Source: Betaproteobacteria bacterium Ga0077532 (lineage in GTDB: Bacteria > Pseudomonadota > Gammaproteobacteria > Burkholderiales > Ga0077523). From it: a stretch of 64,000 nucleotides of DNA. The first letter of the stretch is position 1; the number at the start of each line of letters is the position of its first letter. Made by a program: the position numbers and the translations under genes. The stretch lies in the NCBI GenBank assembly GCA_001464895.1, contig LNEE01000051.1:62001-126000 (forward strand), given 5' to 3'. The notes below the pieces were generated by a model. That model made no database searches. It worked only from the letters and a program-made list of their open reading frames with translations, and had not been told where the DNA came from. Of this stretch, positions 30,028 through 41,172 are shown piece by piece.

Positions 30028-32139
30028 TCAACCGAGCTTGCGGAACATCCCCACTGCAGAGGCAAACGCGCCGCGGATCCCGCGGGGCTTCTCCGCCGCC
30101 GGTTGCGCATCACCCTGCGCGACCGTGGCAGCCCTCGGGTTCGAGGCCGCCGAAGCCTGGCCTCGACCACCACCGTTGCCACCACCATTGCCGCCGCCAT
30201 TGCCGCCGCCGTTACCGCCGCCGCCACCACTGCGAGGACCGCGCCCAGGCTGACCACCGCGGGGTTTGCCCTGACCGGGCTGACCACCACGCTGACCGGC
30301 GGCCTTGCCTCCGGGCTGACCACCCGCCCGACCGGTACGCGCAAGAACGGGATCGCCGCGTTGTCCGCGGTTGCCGTCGCGCTCCACCGTGCTGTGCTTC
30401 GGCATCACGTTGCCGTTGACCTCGACTTCCTCGAAGCGCGGCATCACGTTGCCGTTCACTTCGACTTCCTCGAAGCGCGGCATCACGTTGCCATTCGGCT
30501 CGCCGTCCTCGCCGTAGACCACCGGGGCGCGTCGTGCGGCCTGCTGCCCTGCCGGTCGCCGCGCGATGGTATTGCCATCACGCTCGCCGGTGAAGCGCGG
30601 CTGGGCTACGGCGGCATTGCCGCGCTCGATGCGCTCGCCACGCGGTTGCGCGGAAGCCCGCTCGGCGCGCGGAGGACGTTCCGCACGTGGAGGACGTTCC
30701 GCACGCGGCTGCGACGGCCCACGATCGGCCCGCGGTTGGGAGGGTGCGCGATCGCCACGGGCCTGGGCTGGCGCGCGCTCGCCCCTTGGCTGACGCGGTT
30801 GTGCGGCGGGCGCGGCAGCGCGCGGCTGTTCGGCTGCTGCGGGCCGGGCCTGACCTTGCGCCGCCGGCTGACGACGCGGTTGATTGTCGTCGCGGCGGCC
30901 TTCGCCCCGCTGACCACCTCGCTGCCCCCCACGGCCGCGCTCGGGACGGTCTTCACCGCCACGGGGTTCAGCGACCCGGGCGGCGGCTATGGCGGCGGCC
31001 ATGTCGAAGTCCTCGATCACCACCTTCGGCAGCGGCTTCTTCAAAAGTCGCTCGATGTCGGCGAGCAGCGGGCGCTCCTCGGCCGAGACCAGCGACATCG
31101 CCACCCCGGTGGCACCGGCGCGACCGGTACGGCCGATGCGGTGCACGTAGTCCTCGGGAACGTTGGGCAGTTCGAAGTTCACGACATACGGGAGTTCGAC
31201 GATGTCGAGACCGCGTGCCGCGATGTCGGTGGCGACCAGCACCTGCAGCTTGCCGTCCTTGAACTCCGACAGCGCCCGGGTGCGTGCGCCCTGGCTCTTG
31301 TTGCCGTGGATGGCCATCGCGCTGATGCCGTCCTTGCCGAGCTGCTCGGCGAGACGGTTGGCGCCATGCTTGGTGCGCGTGAACACGAGCACCTGGAACC
31401 ACTTCTGCGTACGGATGAGATGCGAGAGCAGCGCGCGCTTGGCGCCCTTCTCCACCGCCACCGACTTCTGATCCACCAGTTCGGTCGGGGCATTGCGGCG
31501 GGCCACTTCGATGGTGGCCGGGTTGTTCAGGAGTTCGTGCGCCAGCGTACGGATCTCGTCGGAGAAGGTGGCCGAGAACAGCAGGTTCTGGCGCTTCTTC
31601 GGGAGCAGTGCGAGCACGCGCTTGATGTCGCGGATGAACCCCATGTCGAGCATGCGATCGGCCTCGTCGAGGACGAGGATCTCCACGTGCGACAGGTCGA
31701 GCGTCTTCTGCTGGACATGATCGAGCAGGCGTCCCGGCGTGGCGACCAGGATGTCGACGCGCTTCTTCAGGCGGTCCACCTGCGGCTGCATGCCGACCCC
31801 GCCGAAGATGACCATCGACGTGAGCGGCAGGTGCACACCGTAGTCACGGACGCTTTCCTCCACCTGGGCGGCAAGCTCGCGGGTGGGCGTGAGGATCAGG
31901 ACCCGGATGGGCGCGCGGCCGGACGCTGCGGTCGGGGCCGGCGTGTCCATGAGGCGCTGCAGGATCGGAAGGGTGAAGCCGGCGGTCTTGCCGGTGCCGG
32001 TCTGTGCCCCGGCTAGCAAGTCACCCCCGGAGAGCACGGCGGGAATCGCCTGGGTCTGGATGGGGGTGGGCTGGGTGTAGCCGCGCTCGAGGACGGCGCG
32101 GACGAGGGGCTCGGTGAGCCCGAGGAGTGCAAAGGACAT
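30028..32139 (-). CDS. rhlE: DEAD/DEAH box RNA helicase (RhlE-like) with long RGG-rich tail
   Basis: [39 protein letters not shown]-terminal RGG/Gly/Pro/Arg-rich tail. Confidence 0.93.
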   Translation of the reverse strand: MSFALLGLTEPLVRAVLERGYTQPTPIQTQAIPAVLSGGDLLAGAQTGTGKTAGFTLPILQRLMDTPAPTAASGRAPIRVLILTPTRELAAQVEESVRDYGVHLPLTSMVIFGGVGMQPQVDRLKKRVDILVATPGRLLDHVQQKTLDLSHVEILVLDEADRMLDMGFIRDIKRVLALLPKKRQNLLFSATFSDEIRTLAHELLNNPATIEVARRNAPTELVDQKSVAVEKGAKRALLSHLIRTQKWFQVLVFTRTKHGANRLAEQLGKDGISAMAIHGNKSQGARTRALSEFKDGKLQVLVATDIAARGLDIVELPYVVNFELPNVPEDYVHRIGRTGRAGATGVAMSLVSAEERPLLADIERLLKKPLPKVVIEDFDMAAAIAAARVAEPRGGEDRPERGRGGQRGGQRGEGRRDDNQPRRQPAAQGQARPAAAEQPRAAAPAAQPRQPRGERAPAQARGDRAPSQPRADRGPSQPRAERPPRAERPPRAERASAQPRGERIERGNAAVAQPRFTGERDGNTIARRPAGQQAARRAPVVYGEDGEPNGNVMPRFEEVEVNGNVMPRFEEVEVNGNVMPKHSTVERDGNRGQRGDPVLARTGRAGGQPGGKAAGQRGGQPGQGKPRGGQPGRGPRSGGGGGNGGGNGGGNGGGNGGGRGQASAASNPRAATVAQGDAQPAAEKPRGIRGAFASAVGMFRKLG
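30402..30518. repeat. 39-bp in-frame tandem repeat in the helicase tail
   Basis: gcatcacgttgccgtt..tcgacttcctcgaagcgcg with 39-bp period (30402, 30441, 30480), encoding [13 protein letters not shown] repeats. Confidence 0.9.
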
Positions 32140-32419
32140 GAAGCTCCGCTAGGAGATTTACCACGTCGACCTATTCGCGGGATGTGCCGCGCGATGCCAG
32201 TCGGGGCAGACGAAGTGGATTGGACTGCAGGAAGGCGCGGCGAGGGGACTGGTCAGCGAGGCCGCGGTCTGGAATGTAGCACAGTCGATCGAGCAACCTC
32301 TGCGCGGCCGCGGGTGCGGGCTCGCCGGCGCCACCCACCGTGCGGGGGTGACATCCGCATAGCGGCCAGCGCTGCGCCCGACTTGAGCGCAGCGCCGGCG
32401 GGGCGTCGACACCGAACGG

Positions 32420-33082
32420 TCAGGCCTCCTCGGAACCGGTGCCGACCTTGCCGAACCAGTCCTCGATGCTCAACAGCCCACCGGCCTTGGCCGCCCGCCC
32501 CTGGTCCTTCGCGGGCAGGTCGTCCTGCACGAGGTCGATCCGCTTCCAACCCGCCAGCGGCGTCTCGCAGGCCGTGCGCGGCACGTAGCGCGACGCCTTG
32601 ACCTTCTCGTAGCGGTGCACGTAGCGGGGGCAGTTGGGCCACACCTCGGTCACCTTCACGCGCACCACGAGCAGCGCTTCGAGGAACTCCATCATCAGCG
32701 GATCGTTCGGATCGATGCTCGCCTCGCCCTGCACGCGCATGCGGTTCGGTGTCGTGAAGTCGATGAAGAGCAGACCCACCTTGGCGTTCTTCGTGACGTT
32801 GCCGGCGGAGTAGAACATCCCGTTGCCGTCGAAGAGCGGGAAGGCGATGGTGTTCGCGTCCAGCGCGCGGACGAAACCCGGATCGCCACCCTTGTACGAC
32901 ACCGTCGGGCGCCCCTCGTGGTCGATGGACGACAGGAAGAACATGTCGCGGCTCTCGATGAAAGCACGGTCCATGTCGGAGAGTTCGCCGTGGACGGCGA
33001 GCGCCTCGATCTTGTCGGCGATCCTGCGGGTGTCGTGCTGGTCCTGCAATACGCGGTGCTGGGCACCGAAAAGACGGCTCAT
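32420..33082 (-). CDS. pyridoxamine 5'-phosphate oxidase family FMN-binding protein
   Basis: ESRDMFFLSSIDHEGRPTVSYKGGDPGFVRALDANTIAFPLFDGNGMFYSAGNVTKNAKVGLLFIDF. Confidence 0.9.
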   Translation of the reverse strand: MSRLFGAQHRVLQDQHDTRRIADKIEALAVHGELSDMDRAFIESRDMFFLSSIDHEGRPTVSYKGGDPGFVRALDANTIAFPLFDGNGMFYSAGNVTKNAKVGLLFIDFTTPNRMRVQGEASIDPNDPLMMEFLEALLVVRVKVTEVWPNCPRYVHRYEKVKASRYVPRTACETPLAGWKRIDLVQDDLPAKDQGRAAKAGGLLSIEDWFGKVGTGSEEA

Positions 33083-33331
33083 GAAAAATCCTCCGGATGG
33101 TTTTTTTGTGCACGTGCGCGACGCCGCCGTCGCACCGGCCGCGGGAGGTTAGCAGAAGGTGTCTGATCGCAGACGCAACCCGTGCGGGCCCGGTGGTCAC
33201 CTCGGCGTGCCAGGGCGTCCCGACCACCTTCGGCGCGCGGCAATACGGATCGGGAGGGAAACGCACGAGAAAACCCGGAACGTCCGATGCAACCGGCGAA
33301 TCGCCGGTCAACCTCCCCGATCTTTGATGTG

Positions 33332-33374
33332 TGTCAACTTCTTTGGACATCGTCTTTGTAATCTTTATCTCACA
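33332..33374 (+). promoter_or_regulatory. two tandem TGT-N12-ACA boxes (PpsR/CrtJ-type) upstream of bchE
   Basis: TGTcaacttctttggACA (33332-33349) and TGTaatctttatctcACA (33357-33374), 7-bp gap, 26 bp before the bchE ATG. Confidence 0.75.
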
Positions 33375-33400
33375 CAAAGAGCGACCACCGGAGGACCCCG

Positions 33401-35068
33401 ATGCGCATCCTGTTGATCCACCCCAACTATCACTCCGGCGGCGCAGAGATCGCCGGCAACTGGCCGCCCGCCTGGGTGGCCTACCTCGCGGGTTCGCTGA
33501 AGAAGATCGGCTACACGGATCTGCGGTTCATCGACGCGATGACGAACCACCTCGACGAGGACGCCATCCGCAAGATGATCGCGGACGAGCAGCCCGACAT
33601 CGTCGGGTGCACCGCGATCACGCCGTCGATCTACAAGGCCGAGCGCATCCTTCAGATGGCGAAGGAGATCCATCCGGAAGCGGTCACGGTGCTGGGCGGT
33701 ATCCACGCCACTTTCATGTACCAGCAGGTGCTGACCGAAGCGCCCTGGATCGACGCCATCGTGCGTGGCGAAGGCGAAGAGATCTTCCAGCAGGTGGTGA
33801 AGACCATCGACGAGGGTCGATGGCTGCAGGACCGAGGCTCGATCCGCGGGATCGCGTACACGGACGGCGCGAAGATCATCGCGACGCCTGCGGCGCCGAC
33901 CGTCAAGGACCTCGACGGCATCGACCCCGACTGGGGCGTGCTCGAGTGGGAGAAGTACCAGTACATCCCCATGGGCAAGCGCGTCGCGATCCCGAACATG
34001 GCCCGCGGCTGCCCGTTCACATGCAGCTTCTGCTCGCAGTGGAAGTTCTGGCGCGACTATCGCATCCGCGATCCGAAGAAGGTGGTCGACGAGATCGAGA
34101 AGCTCGTGAAGGAACACGACGTCGGCTTCTTCATCCTTGCCGACGAGGAACCCACCATCAACCGTCGGAAGTTCGTGCAGTTCTGCGAGGAATTGATCGC
34201 CCGCGATCTCGGCATCCTCTGGGGGATCAACACCCGCGTCACCGACATCCTCCGCGACGAAGCCCTGCTGCCGCTCTTCCGCAAGGCGGGCCTGATCCAC
34301 GTGTCGCTCGGCACCGAGGCCGCGGCACAGCTGAACCTCGACCGGTTCCACAAGGAGACCACGGTCGCGCAGAACAAGAAGGCCATCCGCCTGCTGCGCG
34401 AGGCCGGCATCGTGGTCGAGGCGCAGTTCATCGTGGGTCTCGAGAACGAGACGGCCGAGACGCTCGAGGAAACCTACCGCATGGCGCAGGACTGGAAGCC
34501 GGACCTCGCCAACTGGTCGATGTACACCCCCTGGCCATTCTCCGACCTCTTCCAGGAGATGGGCGACAAGGTCGAGATCTTCGATTTCGAGAAGTACAAC
34601 TTCGTGACGCCGATCGTGAAGCCGGAGGCCATGGACCGCTCCGAGCTGCTCGACCGCGTGATGAACAACTATCGCCGCTTCTACATGCGCAAGGCGCTGT
34701 TCTCGTATCCATGGGCGGGCACCGGCGAGCGCCGCCGCTATCTGCTCGGTTGCCTGAAGGCTTTCCTCAAGAGCGGCTTCGAGCGGAAGTTCTACGACCT
34801 CGGACGCGTCAACTATTGGGGCCCGCAGTCGCGCCAGGGCGTGAACTTCAAGTTCGACGCGAAACGCGAGCGCCCGGTGCAGAGCGTCGTGCAATGGGCA
34901 CCCAAGCACGATCGCACGATGAAGGGCGAGCAGCAGGCGCAGATCATGGCCTGCGGCGGCGGAACGGAGCAGATGACGGACGAGGAGATGGATCTCGCGG
35001 TGATCGAGGCGAACCGCCCCCCGGTGGCATCTGCCGCACCACCATCCTCCAAGCCCGCGATGCACTGA
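33401..35068 (+). CDS. bchE: Mg-protoporphyrin IX monomethyl ester anaerobic oxidative cyclase (B12/radical SAM)
   Basis: [31 protein letters not shown]; radical [20 protein letters not shown] block characteristic of BchE. Confidence 0.92.
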   Translation: MRILLIHPNYHSGGAEIAGNWPPAWVAYLAGSLKKIGYTDLRFIDAMTNHLDEDAIRKMIADEQPDIVGCTAITPSIYKAERILQMAKEIHPEAVTVLGGIHATFMYQQVLTEAPWIDAIVRGEGEEIFQQVVKTIDEGRWLQDRGSIRGIAYTDGAKIIATPAAPTVKDLDGIDPDWGVLEWEKYQYIPMGKRVAIPNMARGCPFTCSFCSQWKFWRDYRIRDPKKVVDEIEKLVKEHDVGFFILADEEPTINRRKFVQFCEELIARDLGILWGINTRVTDILRDEALLPLFRKAGLIHVSLGTEAAAQLNLDRFHKETTVAQNKKAIRLLREAGIVVEAQFIVGLENETAETLEETYRMAQDWKPDLANWSMYTPWPFSDLFQEMGDKVEIFDFEKYNFVTPIVKPEAMDRSELLDRVMNNYRRFYMRKALFSYPWAGTGERRRYLLGCLKAFLKSGFERKFYDLGRVNYWGPQSRQGVNFKFDAKRERPVQSVVQWAPKHDRTMKGEQQAQIMACGGGTEQMTDEEMDLAVIEANRPPVASAAPPSSKPAMH

Positions 35069-35086
35069 CGACCCCGGGGCATCGGC

Positions 35087-35728
35087 ATGGCACCCACCAT
35101 CGCGCAATCGCGGACCGGGTCAAACGCGCGCGCCCAGACCACGCCATCGCGCGCCCGCATCGGCCCCAATGCGATCGTGCGTGTCGCCGAGGCCCTGGGC
35201 GAACGCATCGGCGCCGAGGCGACGGATGCCCTCTTCGCCCGGGCCGGACTCGCACGGCATCTCGTCCATCCGCCGACCGGGATGGTCGATGAAGCGGACG
35301 TCGCCCGCCTGCAGTGGCAACTCCGGGCCGACCTCGATGCCGATCTGGCGCGGGAGGTGGCGTGGGATGCCGGCACGCGCACCGGTGACTACCTGCTCGC
35401 GCATCGCATTCCGAAACCCGCGCAGTTCGTGCTGCGCCTTCTCCCGCCAGCCCTCGCGGCGCGAGTGCTGACGAAGGCCATCACGAAACACGCTTGGACC
35501 TTCGCCGGCAGCGGCACCTTTCGATGCGCGCCGGGGAACCCCTTCCGTCTCGTCATCGAACACAGTCCGCTGTGTTCCCGCATCCGGGCGTCCGCGCCCG
35601 TGTGCCAGTACTACAGCGCGACGTTCGAGCGGATCTTCCGGCAGCTCGTGAGCCACCGGGCGCGGGTCACCGAAGTCGAGTGCGAGGCTGCAGGGGGCGC
35701 AGCGTGCGTGTTCGAAGTGGCGTGGTGA
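35087..35728 (+). CDS. bchJ: bacteriochlorophyll 4-vinyl reductase-type (V4R) protein
   Basis: RIGPNAIVRVAEALGERIGAEATDALFARAGL...; C-terminal V4R region with C..C..H-like residues; directly downstream of bchE. Confidence 0.8.
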   Translation: MAPTIAQSRTGSNARAQTTPSRARIGPNAIVRVAEALGERIGAEATDALFARAGLARHLVHPPTGMVDEADVARLQWQLRADLDADLAREVAWDAGTRTGDYLLAHRIPKPAQFVLRLLPPALAARVLTKAITKHAWTFAGSGTFRCAPGNPFRLVIEHSPLCSRIRASAPVCQYYSATFERIFRQLVSHRARVTEVECEAAGGAACVFEVAW

Positions 35729-35817
35729 CGACGTGCCGGGCGAGGGGCGAGGGGACAGAACCCGTAGCCTCCACGCGGCGACCAGCCTTCCCCTCGCCCT
35801 TCCAGCAGGACTTCAGT

Positions 35818-36180
35818 TCATTTCACGATCACGAGATAGTCGACGTCGATTTCGGGGCTCTGCAGGAAGTCCTTCTCGATCTCTCCCCGTAGCTGCACGC
35901 GGGTCTTGTCATCGATCGGCGTGGGTGGGAACAGCTTGTGTTCGATCTCCACCCGGATCTCCGAGACGCCGTCGGAGAACAGGTACTTCTTCTTCCCGAT
36001 CTTCTTGATGATGTAGCCCTCGAGGGCCACCGGCGCGTCGTCCACCGGGTTCTTCAGGACATCCGCCACCGACTGATAGGTGGGCGAGTTCGACGGACCG
36101 ACGTACTGCGCCGAAGCGACCGGGATGCAGAGCGCCGCCAGAGACAGCGCGACGGCGACGATGGGGGCTCGCAGCTTCAT
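35818..36180 (-). CDS. YgiW/YdeI family (BOF/OB-fold) periplasmic stress protein
   Basis: Signal peptide; VADVLKNPVDDAPVALEGYIIKKIGKKKYLFSDGVSEIRVEIEHKLFP. Confidence 0.9.
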   Translation of the reverse strand: MKLRAPIVAVALSLAALCIPVASAQYVGPSNSPTYQSVADVLKNPVDDAPVALEGYIIKKIGKKKYLFSDGVSEIRVEIEHKLFPPTPIDDKTRVQLRGEIEKDFLQSPEIDVDYLVIVK

Positions 36181-36430
36181 GGTGTGACTCCTCGAAAAGC
36201 GGGGCGGATCGTGAGCATCGCCACCGAGTCTTCCAGCATAGCGCTGCGCCATCGAGACTACGTTGATGCAACTCAAGGCCGACGGTGCCACCGTCACGCA
36301 CCCGGACCGTCGCGCGCCCCTGCACAACCTACGGCTTCCCGGTTAGCATTCGGCGGCTTCCGGCGCCCCCGTCCACCGGTTGCAGCCGCATGCCGCGAGC
36401 CGCCCCGCAAGACGAAAGGAGAAGTGAACG

Positions 36431-37546
36431 ATGTCACGGCTGTTGTTCGCCGCCCTGCTGCTGTGCGCGGCCGTCCTGCTGGAAGGCTGCGCTTCGAACA
36501 TCGGTCCATCTTCGGTCCGCCGGGAGCGCCCCAACTACAACCGCGAGATCGTGCAGTCGCACGACGAGCAGATGCTGCTCAACCTCGTCCGGCTGCGCTA
36601 CCGGGACACGCCGCTCTTCGTGGAACTCACCTCGGTCGTCACCAGCTACGCGTTCGACCAGAGCCTGTCACTCGGCACGAGGCTCTTTGATGGACGGGTG
36701 AGCGACGAGGTCAACGCTGGCACCGGCCTGCTCATCGGCAATCGGCCGACGGTCACGTACCTGCCCCTCCAGGGTGAAGAGTTCGCCATCCGCATGCTGT
36801 CGCCGCTGCCCCTCGACTCGATCATGCTGTTCTCGCAGACCGGGTGGAGCGTCGAGCGGCTCCTGCTGCTCTGCGTGCAGCGGATCAACGATCTCGAGAA
36901 CGCCGCCAGCGCCACGGGACCGACACCCACAAGCAAACCGAGCTTCGAGGCGTTCCGCGATCTCGCGACACGCCTGCGGCGGCTGTCCCTCGCCGGGCGC
37001 TTCGGCATGAACTGGGACTTCGGCGAGGACCCCGGCGTGCAGTCGGCCTACCACATGAAGTTCTGGCTGAAACCGCCGGAGGACCCTTCGGACCCGCTCG
37101 CTGCCGACGCGGCCGCCGTGCGCGAGGTACTGCAGATCGATCCTGGCCTCGAGGAATACACGCTGACACCCTTCCCCCACAAGCGGCGCCCCAACGAGGT
37201 GGGCATGCGCGGACGGTCCCTGCTCGGCGTTCTCTACTTCCTTTCGCAGTCGGTGGAAGCCCCTAAGGAACACGCGGAAGCCGGACTCGTCACCGTGACC
37301 CTCGACCGCGACGGCCTGCCCTTCGACTGGGACACGCTCCTGAAGGACACGATGCGCATCCATGCATCGAAGGCCCGCCCGACCAACGCCTTCGTCGCGG
37401 TGACCCATCGGGGCTGGTGGTTCTACATCGCCGACGACGACCTTGCCTCGAAGTCGTCGCTCAGCCTGCTCAACTTCCTGTTCTCCCTGCAGTCGGCGTC
37501 TGGGAAGGGCAAATCGCCCGTGCTCACGCTGCCCGTCGGACGATAG
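36431..37546 (+). CDS. putative lipoprotein of unknown function
   Basis: Lipobox LLEGC; conserved-looking NYNREIVQSHDEQMLLNLVRLRYRDTPLF. Confidence 0.75.
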   Translation: MSRLLFAALLLCAAVLLEGCASNIGPSSVRRERPNYNREIVQSHDEQMLLNLVRLRYRDTPLFVELTSVVTSYAFDQSLSLGTRLFDGRVSDEVNAGTGLLIGNRPTVTYLPLQGEEFAIRMLSPLPLDSIMLFSQTGWSVERLLLLCVQRINDLENAASATGPTPTSKPSFEAFRDLATRLRRLSLAGRFGMNWDFGEDPGVQSAYHMKFWLKPPEDPSDPLAADAAAVREVLQIDPGLEEYTLTPFPHKRRPNEVGMRGRSLLGVLYFLSQSVEAPKEHAEAGLVTVTLDRDGLPFDWDTLLKDTMRIHASKARPTNAFVAVTHRGWWFYIADDDLASKSSLSLLNFLFSLQSASGKGKSPVLTLPVGR

Positions 37547-37775
37547 ACGCCAAGGCAACGAGGCCGGCGCCGATGCCCCGCTGGGTCACCGCCCTTCGAG
37601 ACGCTGCGATCGGGTAGCGATCCAGCCACTGGAACGGCATCGTCGCAGCGGGTGTCTCGCCGGGACGCCGCCCTTGACGCCCGATCCCGCTGCGACGCAC
37701 CACACGACGGGCGCATTCGTGCGTTTGCGTACAGTGCCGCGCGACGACTCGGCTTAGGGTTCGGCAGGATGCGCC

Positions 37776-39206
37776 ATGGCACGTACTGAAAACCCGACAA
37801 TTTCCCCCCTGGAGTGGCTGGCCGGTCGACGCACATTCGTCCATGGCCTGGCGATCGCGTCGCTCGCGGCCATCACCGCCTGCAGCACGCTGCCGAAGAT
37901 CGTTCCCGACATGGCGACGCAGACCTCCCGACCGGTCTCGCTGGCCGGCGCCCACGGCCCGCTCGCGCCAGGCAAGAGCAAGTCGCTCCTGGAGCGTCTC
38001 GAACAGGGCGGCGAGGCCACGGGAATCTTCGACCGGCATCTGGCGCGGGAGGAAGCCATCGTCGGCAGCCCGATGGTGGTGGGGAACCGGGCGACCCTGC
38101 TGAAGGACGGTCCCGCCACCTTCGCCCGGATGTTCGCGGCGATCGAGGGCGCCAGACACCACATCGACATGGAGACCTACATCATCGAGGACGACGCCCT
38201 GGGCAACAGGTTCGCGGATGCACTGATCCGGAAGCGTCACGAGGGTGTCGAGGTGAATCTCATCTACGACAGCGTCGGCTCGATCAACACATCCGATGCC
38301 TTCTTCGCGCGACTCATCGACGCGGGCGTCCGGGTGCTCGAGTTCAATCCCGTGAGCCCCGTGACCGCCCGGAAAGGATGGGACGTGAATCACCGCGATC
38401 ATCGCAAGCTGCTGATCGTCGACGGCGCCACGGCCTTTGTCGGCGGCATCAACATCAGCGGCGTCTATTCGGGCAGTTCGTTCCGAAAACCTGCGCAGAG
38501 CCGCCCGAAAACGGGCCTGCCGTGGCGCGACACGCACGTGAAGATCGAAGGGCCCGTCGTCGCCGCGTTTCAGAAACTGTTCCTTGCCACGTGGCAGAAG
38601 CAAGGGGGCGAACAGCTCCCGGCTCGCAAGCCGGTCGCTCCGAGGGGAAGCGCCGGTGGGGACGTCGTCCACGCGATCGGCAGTTCGCCGGACGAGCCGT
38701 TCAGCCTGATCTACGCCACGCTGATCTCCGCCATCGGCAGCGCCGAGACCAGTGTTCACCTGACGAATGCGTACTTCGTACCCGACCCGCAGCTGCTCGC
38801 CGCCCTCGCGGACGCCGTGAAGCGTGGCGTGGACGTCGCGATCATCCTGCCCAGCGTGACCGACTCGGCCCTGGTGTTCCACGCGGGCCGCTCCTTCTAC
38901 ACCGAACTGCTGCGCATCGGCGTCAGGATCCTCGAACGCAAGGACGCGCTGCTGCACGCCAAGACCGCCATCGTCGACGGCGTGTGGTCGACGATCGGAT
39001 CGACCAACCTCGACTGGCGCAGCTTCCTGCACAACGACGAGGTGAACGCAGTGATCCTCGGCGCCGGCTTCGCTGCGCAGATGGAGGCGATGTTCGTCGC
39101 GGACGAAGCGGCATCGACCGCCATCACGCTGGATCGATGGGAGAAGCGGTCCGTCGGCGAGCGCATCAAGGAGCGGTTCGCGCGCCTCTGGGCCTACTGG
39201 CTGTAG
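37776..39206 (+). CDS. phospholipase D / cardiolipin synthase family protein
   Basis: Two HKD motifs: NHRDHRKLLIVDG and LLHAKTAIVDGVWSTIGSTNLD. Confidence 0.93.
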   Translation: MARTENPTISPLEWLAGRRTFVHGLAIASLAAITACSTLPKIVPDMATQTSRPVSLAGAHGPLAPGKSKSLLERLEQGGEATGIFDRHLAREEAIVGSPMVVGNRATLLKDGPATFARMFAAIEGARHHIDMETYIIEDDALGNRFADALIRKRHEGVEVNLIYDSVGSINTSDAFFARLIDAGVRVLEFNPVSPVTARKGWDVNHRDHRKLLIVDGATAFVGGINISGVYSGSSFRKPAQSRPKTGLPWRDTHVKIEGPVVAAFQKLFLATWQKQGGEQLPARKPVAPRGSAGGDVVHAIGSSPDEPFSLIYATLISAIGSAETSVHLTNAYFVPDPQLLAALADAVKRGVDVAIILPSVTDSALVFHAGRSFYTELLRIGVRILERKDALLHAKTAIVDGVWSTIGSTNLDWRSFLHNDEVNAVILGAGFAAQMEAMFVADEAASTAITLDRWEKRSVGERIKERFARLWAYWL

Positions 39207-39219
39207 CCGCGACACCTCG

Positions 39220-40137
39220 ATGACGGACGCCCCCGCCAACCCCAGATCGATCGCCGCGTGGCTCGCCCGCGGCGGAATGCTTGCTCTCGGACTGCTGTGC
39301 GCCAGCATGGGGACCGCGCGCGCGGACGATGCGGCCCCTGCGCTCCACGCCAAGTATCGTGCGCTCCAGGATGCACTCGGCCACAACCCGTTCGGCAAAC
39401 CGATCCACCTGGACTCCGGCGAGACATCGAAAGGCGTCTCGGGTGACATCCACGCCGTCGTGGATCATTCGTTCACCAAGGTGTCGGAGGCACTGGCCAC
39501 AGCGGACCACTGGTGCGACATCCTGATCCTCCACGTCAACACCAAGTACTGTCGGGCCTCGACGCCACGACAGGGGACGGTCCTCGATGTCAGCATCGGC
39601 AAGAAACACGATCAGCCACTGGAGCAGGCTTACCGGGTGGTCTTCACCTATCGCGTCTTGTCACAGGTCTCGGACCACCTGCAGGTGGCCCTGACGGCGG
39701 ACGAAGGGCCGCTCGGCACGCGCAACTACCGCATCGTTCTCGATGCGGTGCCTCTGGCCGACGGCCGGACGTTCACCCACCTCTCGTATTCGTACACGTA
39801 TGGCGTCGTGGGTCGCCTCGCGATGCGCGTGTATCTCGGCACGGTCGCGAAGGACAAGGTGGGGTTCACGATCACCGGCGCCGGAACCGACGGCCGCCCG
39901 GTGTACATCGACGGCATGCGCGGTCTGGTCGAGCGGAACACGATGCGCTACTACCTCGCGATCGAAGCCTTTCTGGACGCCGTGTCGTCGCCGCCGCAGG
40001 CGCAGCTCGAGAAGCGGCTCCGCGCCTGGTTCGCCGCCACCGAGCGCTTTCCGCGTCAGCTGCATGAGGTGGACGAGCGCGCCTATCTCGAGATGAAGCG
40101 GAAGGAGTACCGGCGACAACAGGTGGCCGCGCCATAA
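39220..40137 (+). CDS. exported conserved hypothetical protein
   Basis: Signal peptide, long continuous frame, short gap to the PLD gene. Confidence 0.7.
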   Translation: MTDAPANPRSIAAWLARGGMLALGLLCASMGTARADDAAPALHAKYRALQDALGHNPFGKPIHLDSGETSKGVSGDIHAVVDHSFTKVSEALATADHWCDILILHVNTKYCRASTPRQGTVLDVSIGKKHDQPLEQAYRVVFTYRVLSQVSDHLQVALTADEGPLGTRNYRIVLDAVPLADGRTFTHLSYSYTYGVVGRLAMRVYLGTVAKDKVGFTITGAGTDGRPVYIDGMRGLVERNTMRYYLAIEAFLDAVSSPPQAQLEKRLRAWFAATERFPRQLHEVDERAYLEMKRKEYRRQQVAAP

Positions 40138-40374
40138 CCCGAGCTGAAGCTCCGCGCCACGGGCGGCGCCTCCGTTGACGCGGGCGCAAAGCTCTCGGAC
40201 CTGGCGGGCCACGACCCGCACCGGCACCATGCCTCGCGTGCAACGGCTGGTCGGCACCACCATGCGAACGCACGACATCGCTGGTAGTCTGGGCCAGGTG
40301 CTGAGGCTCTGGTCCCTGGCACGCGATACAACCCTTCAGGCACGCCCCCGCGTGCAAAGTAGAGGACGCCTGTC

Positions 40375-41160
40375 ATGCACGCGACACTGTCCGCGACTGA
40401 ACTGCGATCCGCCGCCCGCCGCGGCGAATGGCAAGGCACCACCGCCGGCCACTGCCCCGGCCAGCAGCAGGTGAACGTGGTCATCCTGCCGCGGGATGCC
40501 GCGGTCGACTTCGCGGCGTTCTGCACCCGCAATCCGCGCCCCTGCCCGCTAGTCGAGATCCTGCCTCCGGGAGATCCGGAACCCGTCCGATCGGCACCGG
40601 GCGCAGACATCCGCACCGACATCGCCGGGTATCGCGTGTATCGCGACGGCCGGCTCGTCGATCAGCGCAGCGACATCCTCGACCTCTGGCACGACGATCT
40701 CGTGACGTTCCTCCTCGGCTGCAGCTTCACGTTCGAGCACGCCTTGATCGAAGCCGGCATCGGCGTGCGCAACGTGGCGCGCCAAAGCCGCGTATCGATG
40801 TTCGTGTCGTCACTGAAGTGCGTGCCCGCGGGGCGGTTCCATGGCCCGGTGGTGGTGAGCATGCGGCCCATCCCCGTGGCCCAGGTCGAGGAGGTGACGG
40901 CGCTGTCGGCGCGCTATCCGCACGCGCACGGCGCGCCCATCCATGTGGGAAATCCGGAGGCGATCGGCATCACCGATCTGTCGAAACCCGAGTACGGCGA
41001 GCCCGTCGCCATCGATCCTGGTGAGGTCCCGGTGTTCTGGGCCTGCGGCGTCACGCCTCAGGCCGTGGCCGTGAGCGCACGGGTGCCGTTCATGATCACC
41101 CACGAACCCGCACAGATGTTTCTCACCGATCTGCCCCGGGAGGGCGATTTACCAGGCTGA
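40375..41160 (+). CDS. DUF1445 / D-glutamate cyclase-like putative hydro-lyase
   Basis: FLLGCSFTFEHALIEAGIGVRNV, VSMRPIPVAQVEEVTALSARYPHAHGAPIHVG, VFWACGVTPQAV. Confidence 0.92.
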   Translation: MHATLSATELRSAARRGEWQGTTAGHCPGQQQVNVVILPRDAAVDFAAFCTRNPRPCPLVEILPPGDPEPVRSAPGADIRTDIAGYRVYRDGRLVDQRSDILDLWHDDLVTFLLGCSFTFEHALIEAGIGVRNVARQSRVSMFVSSLKCVPAGRFHGPVVVSMRPIPVAQVEEVTALSARYPHAHGAPIHVGNPEAIGITDLSKPEYGEPVAIDPGEVPVFWACGVTPQAVAVSARVPFMITHEPAQMFLTDLPREGDLPG

Positions 41161-41172
41161 CGACGCCGGCAC

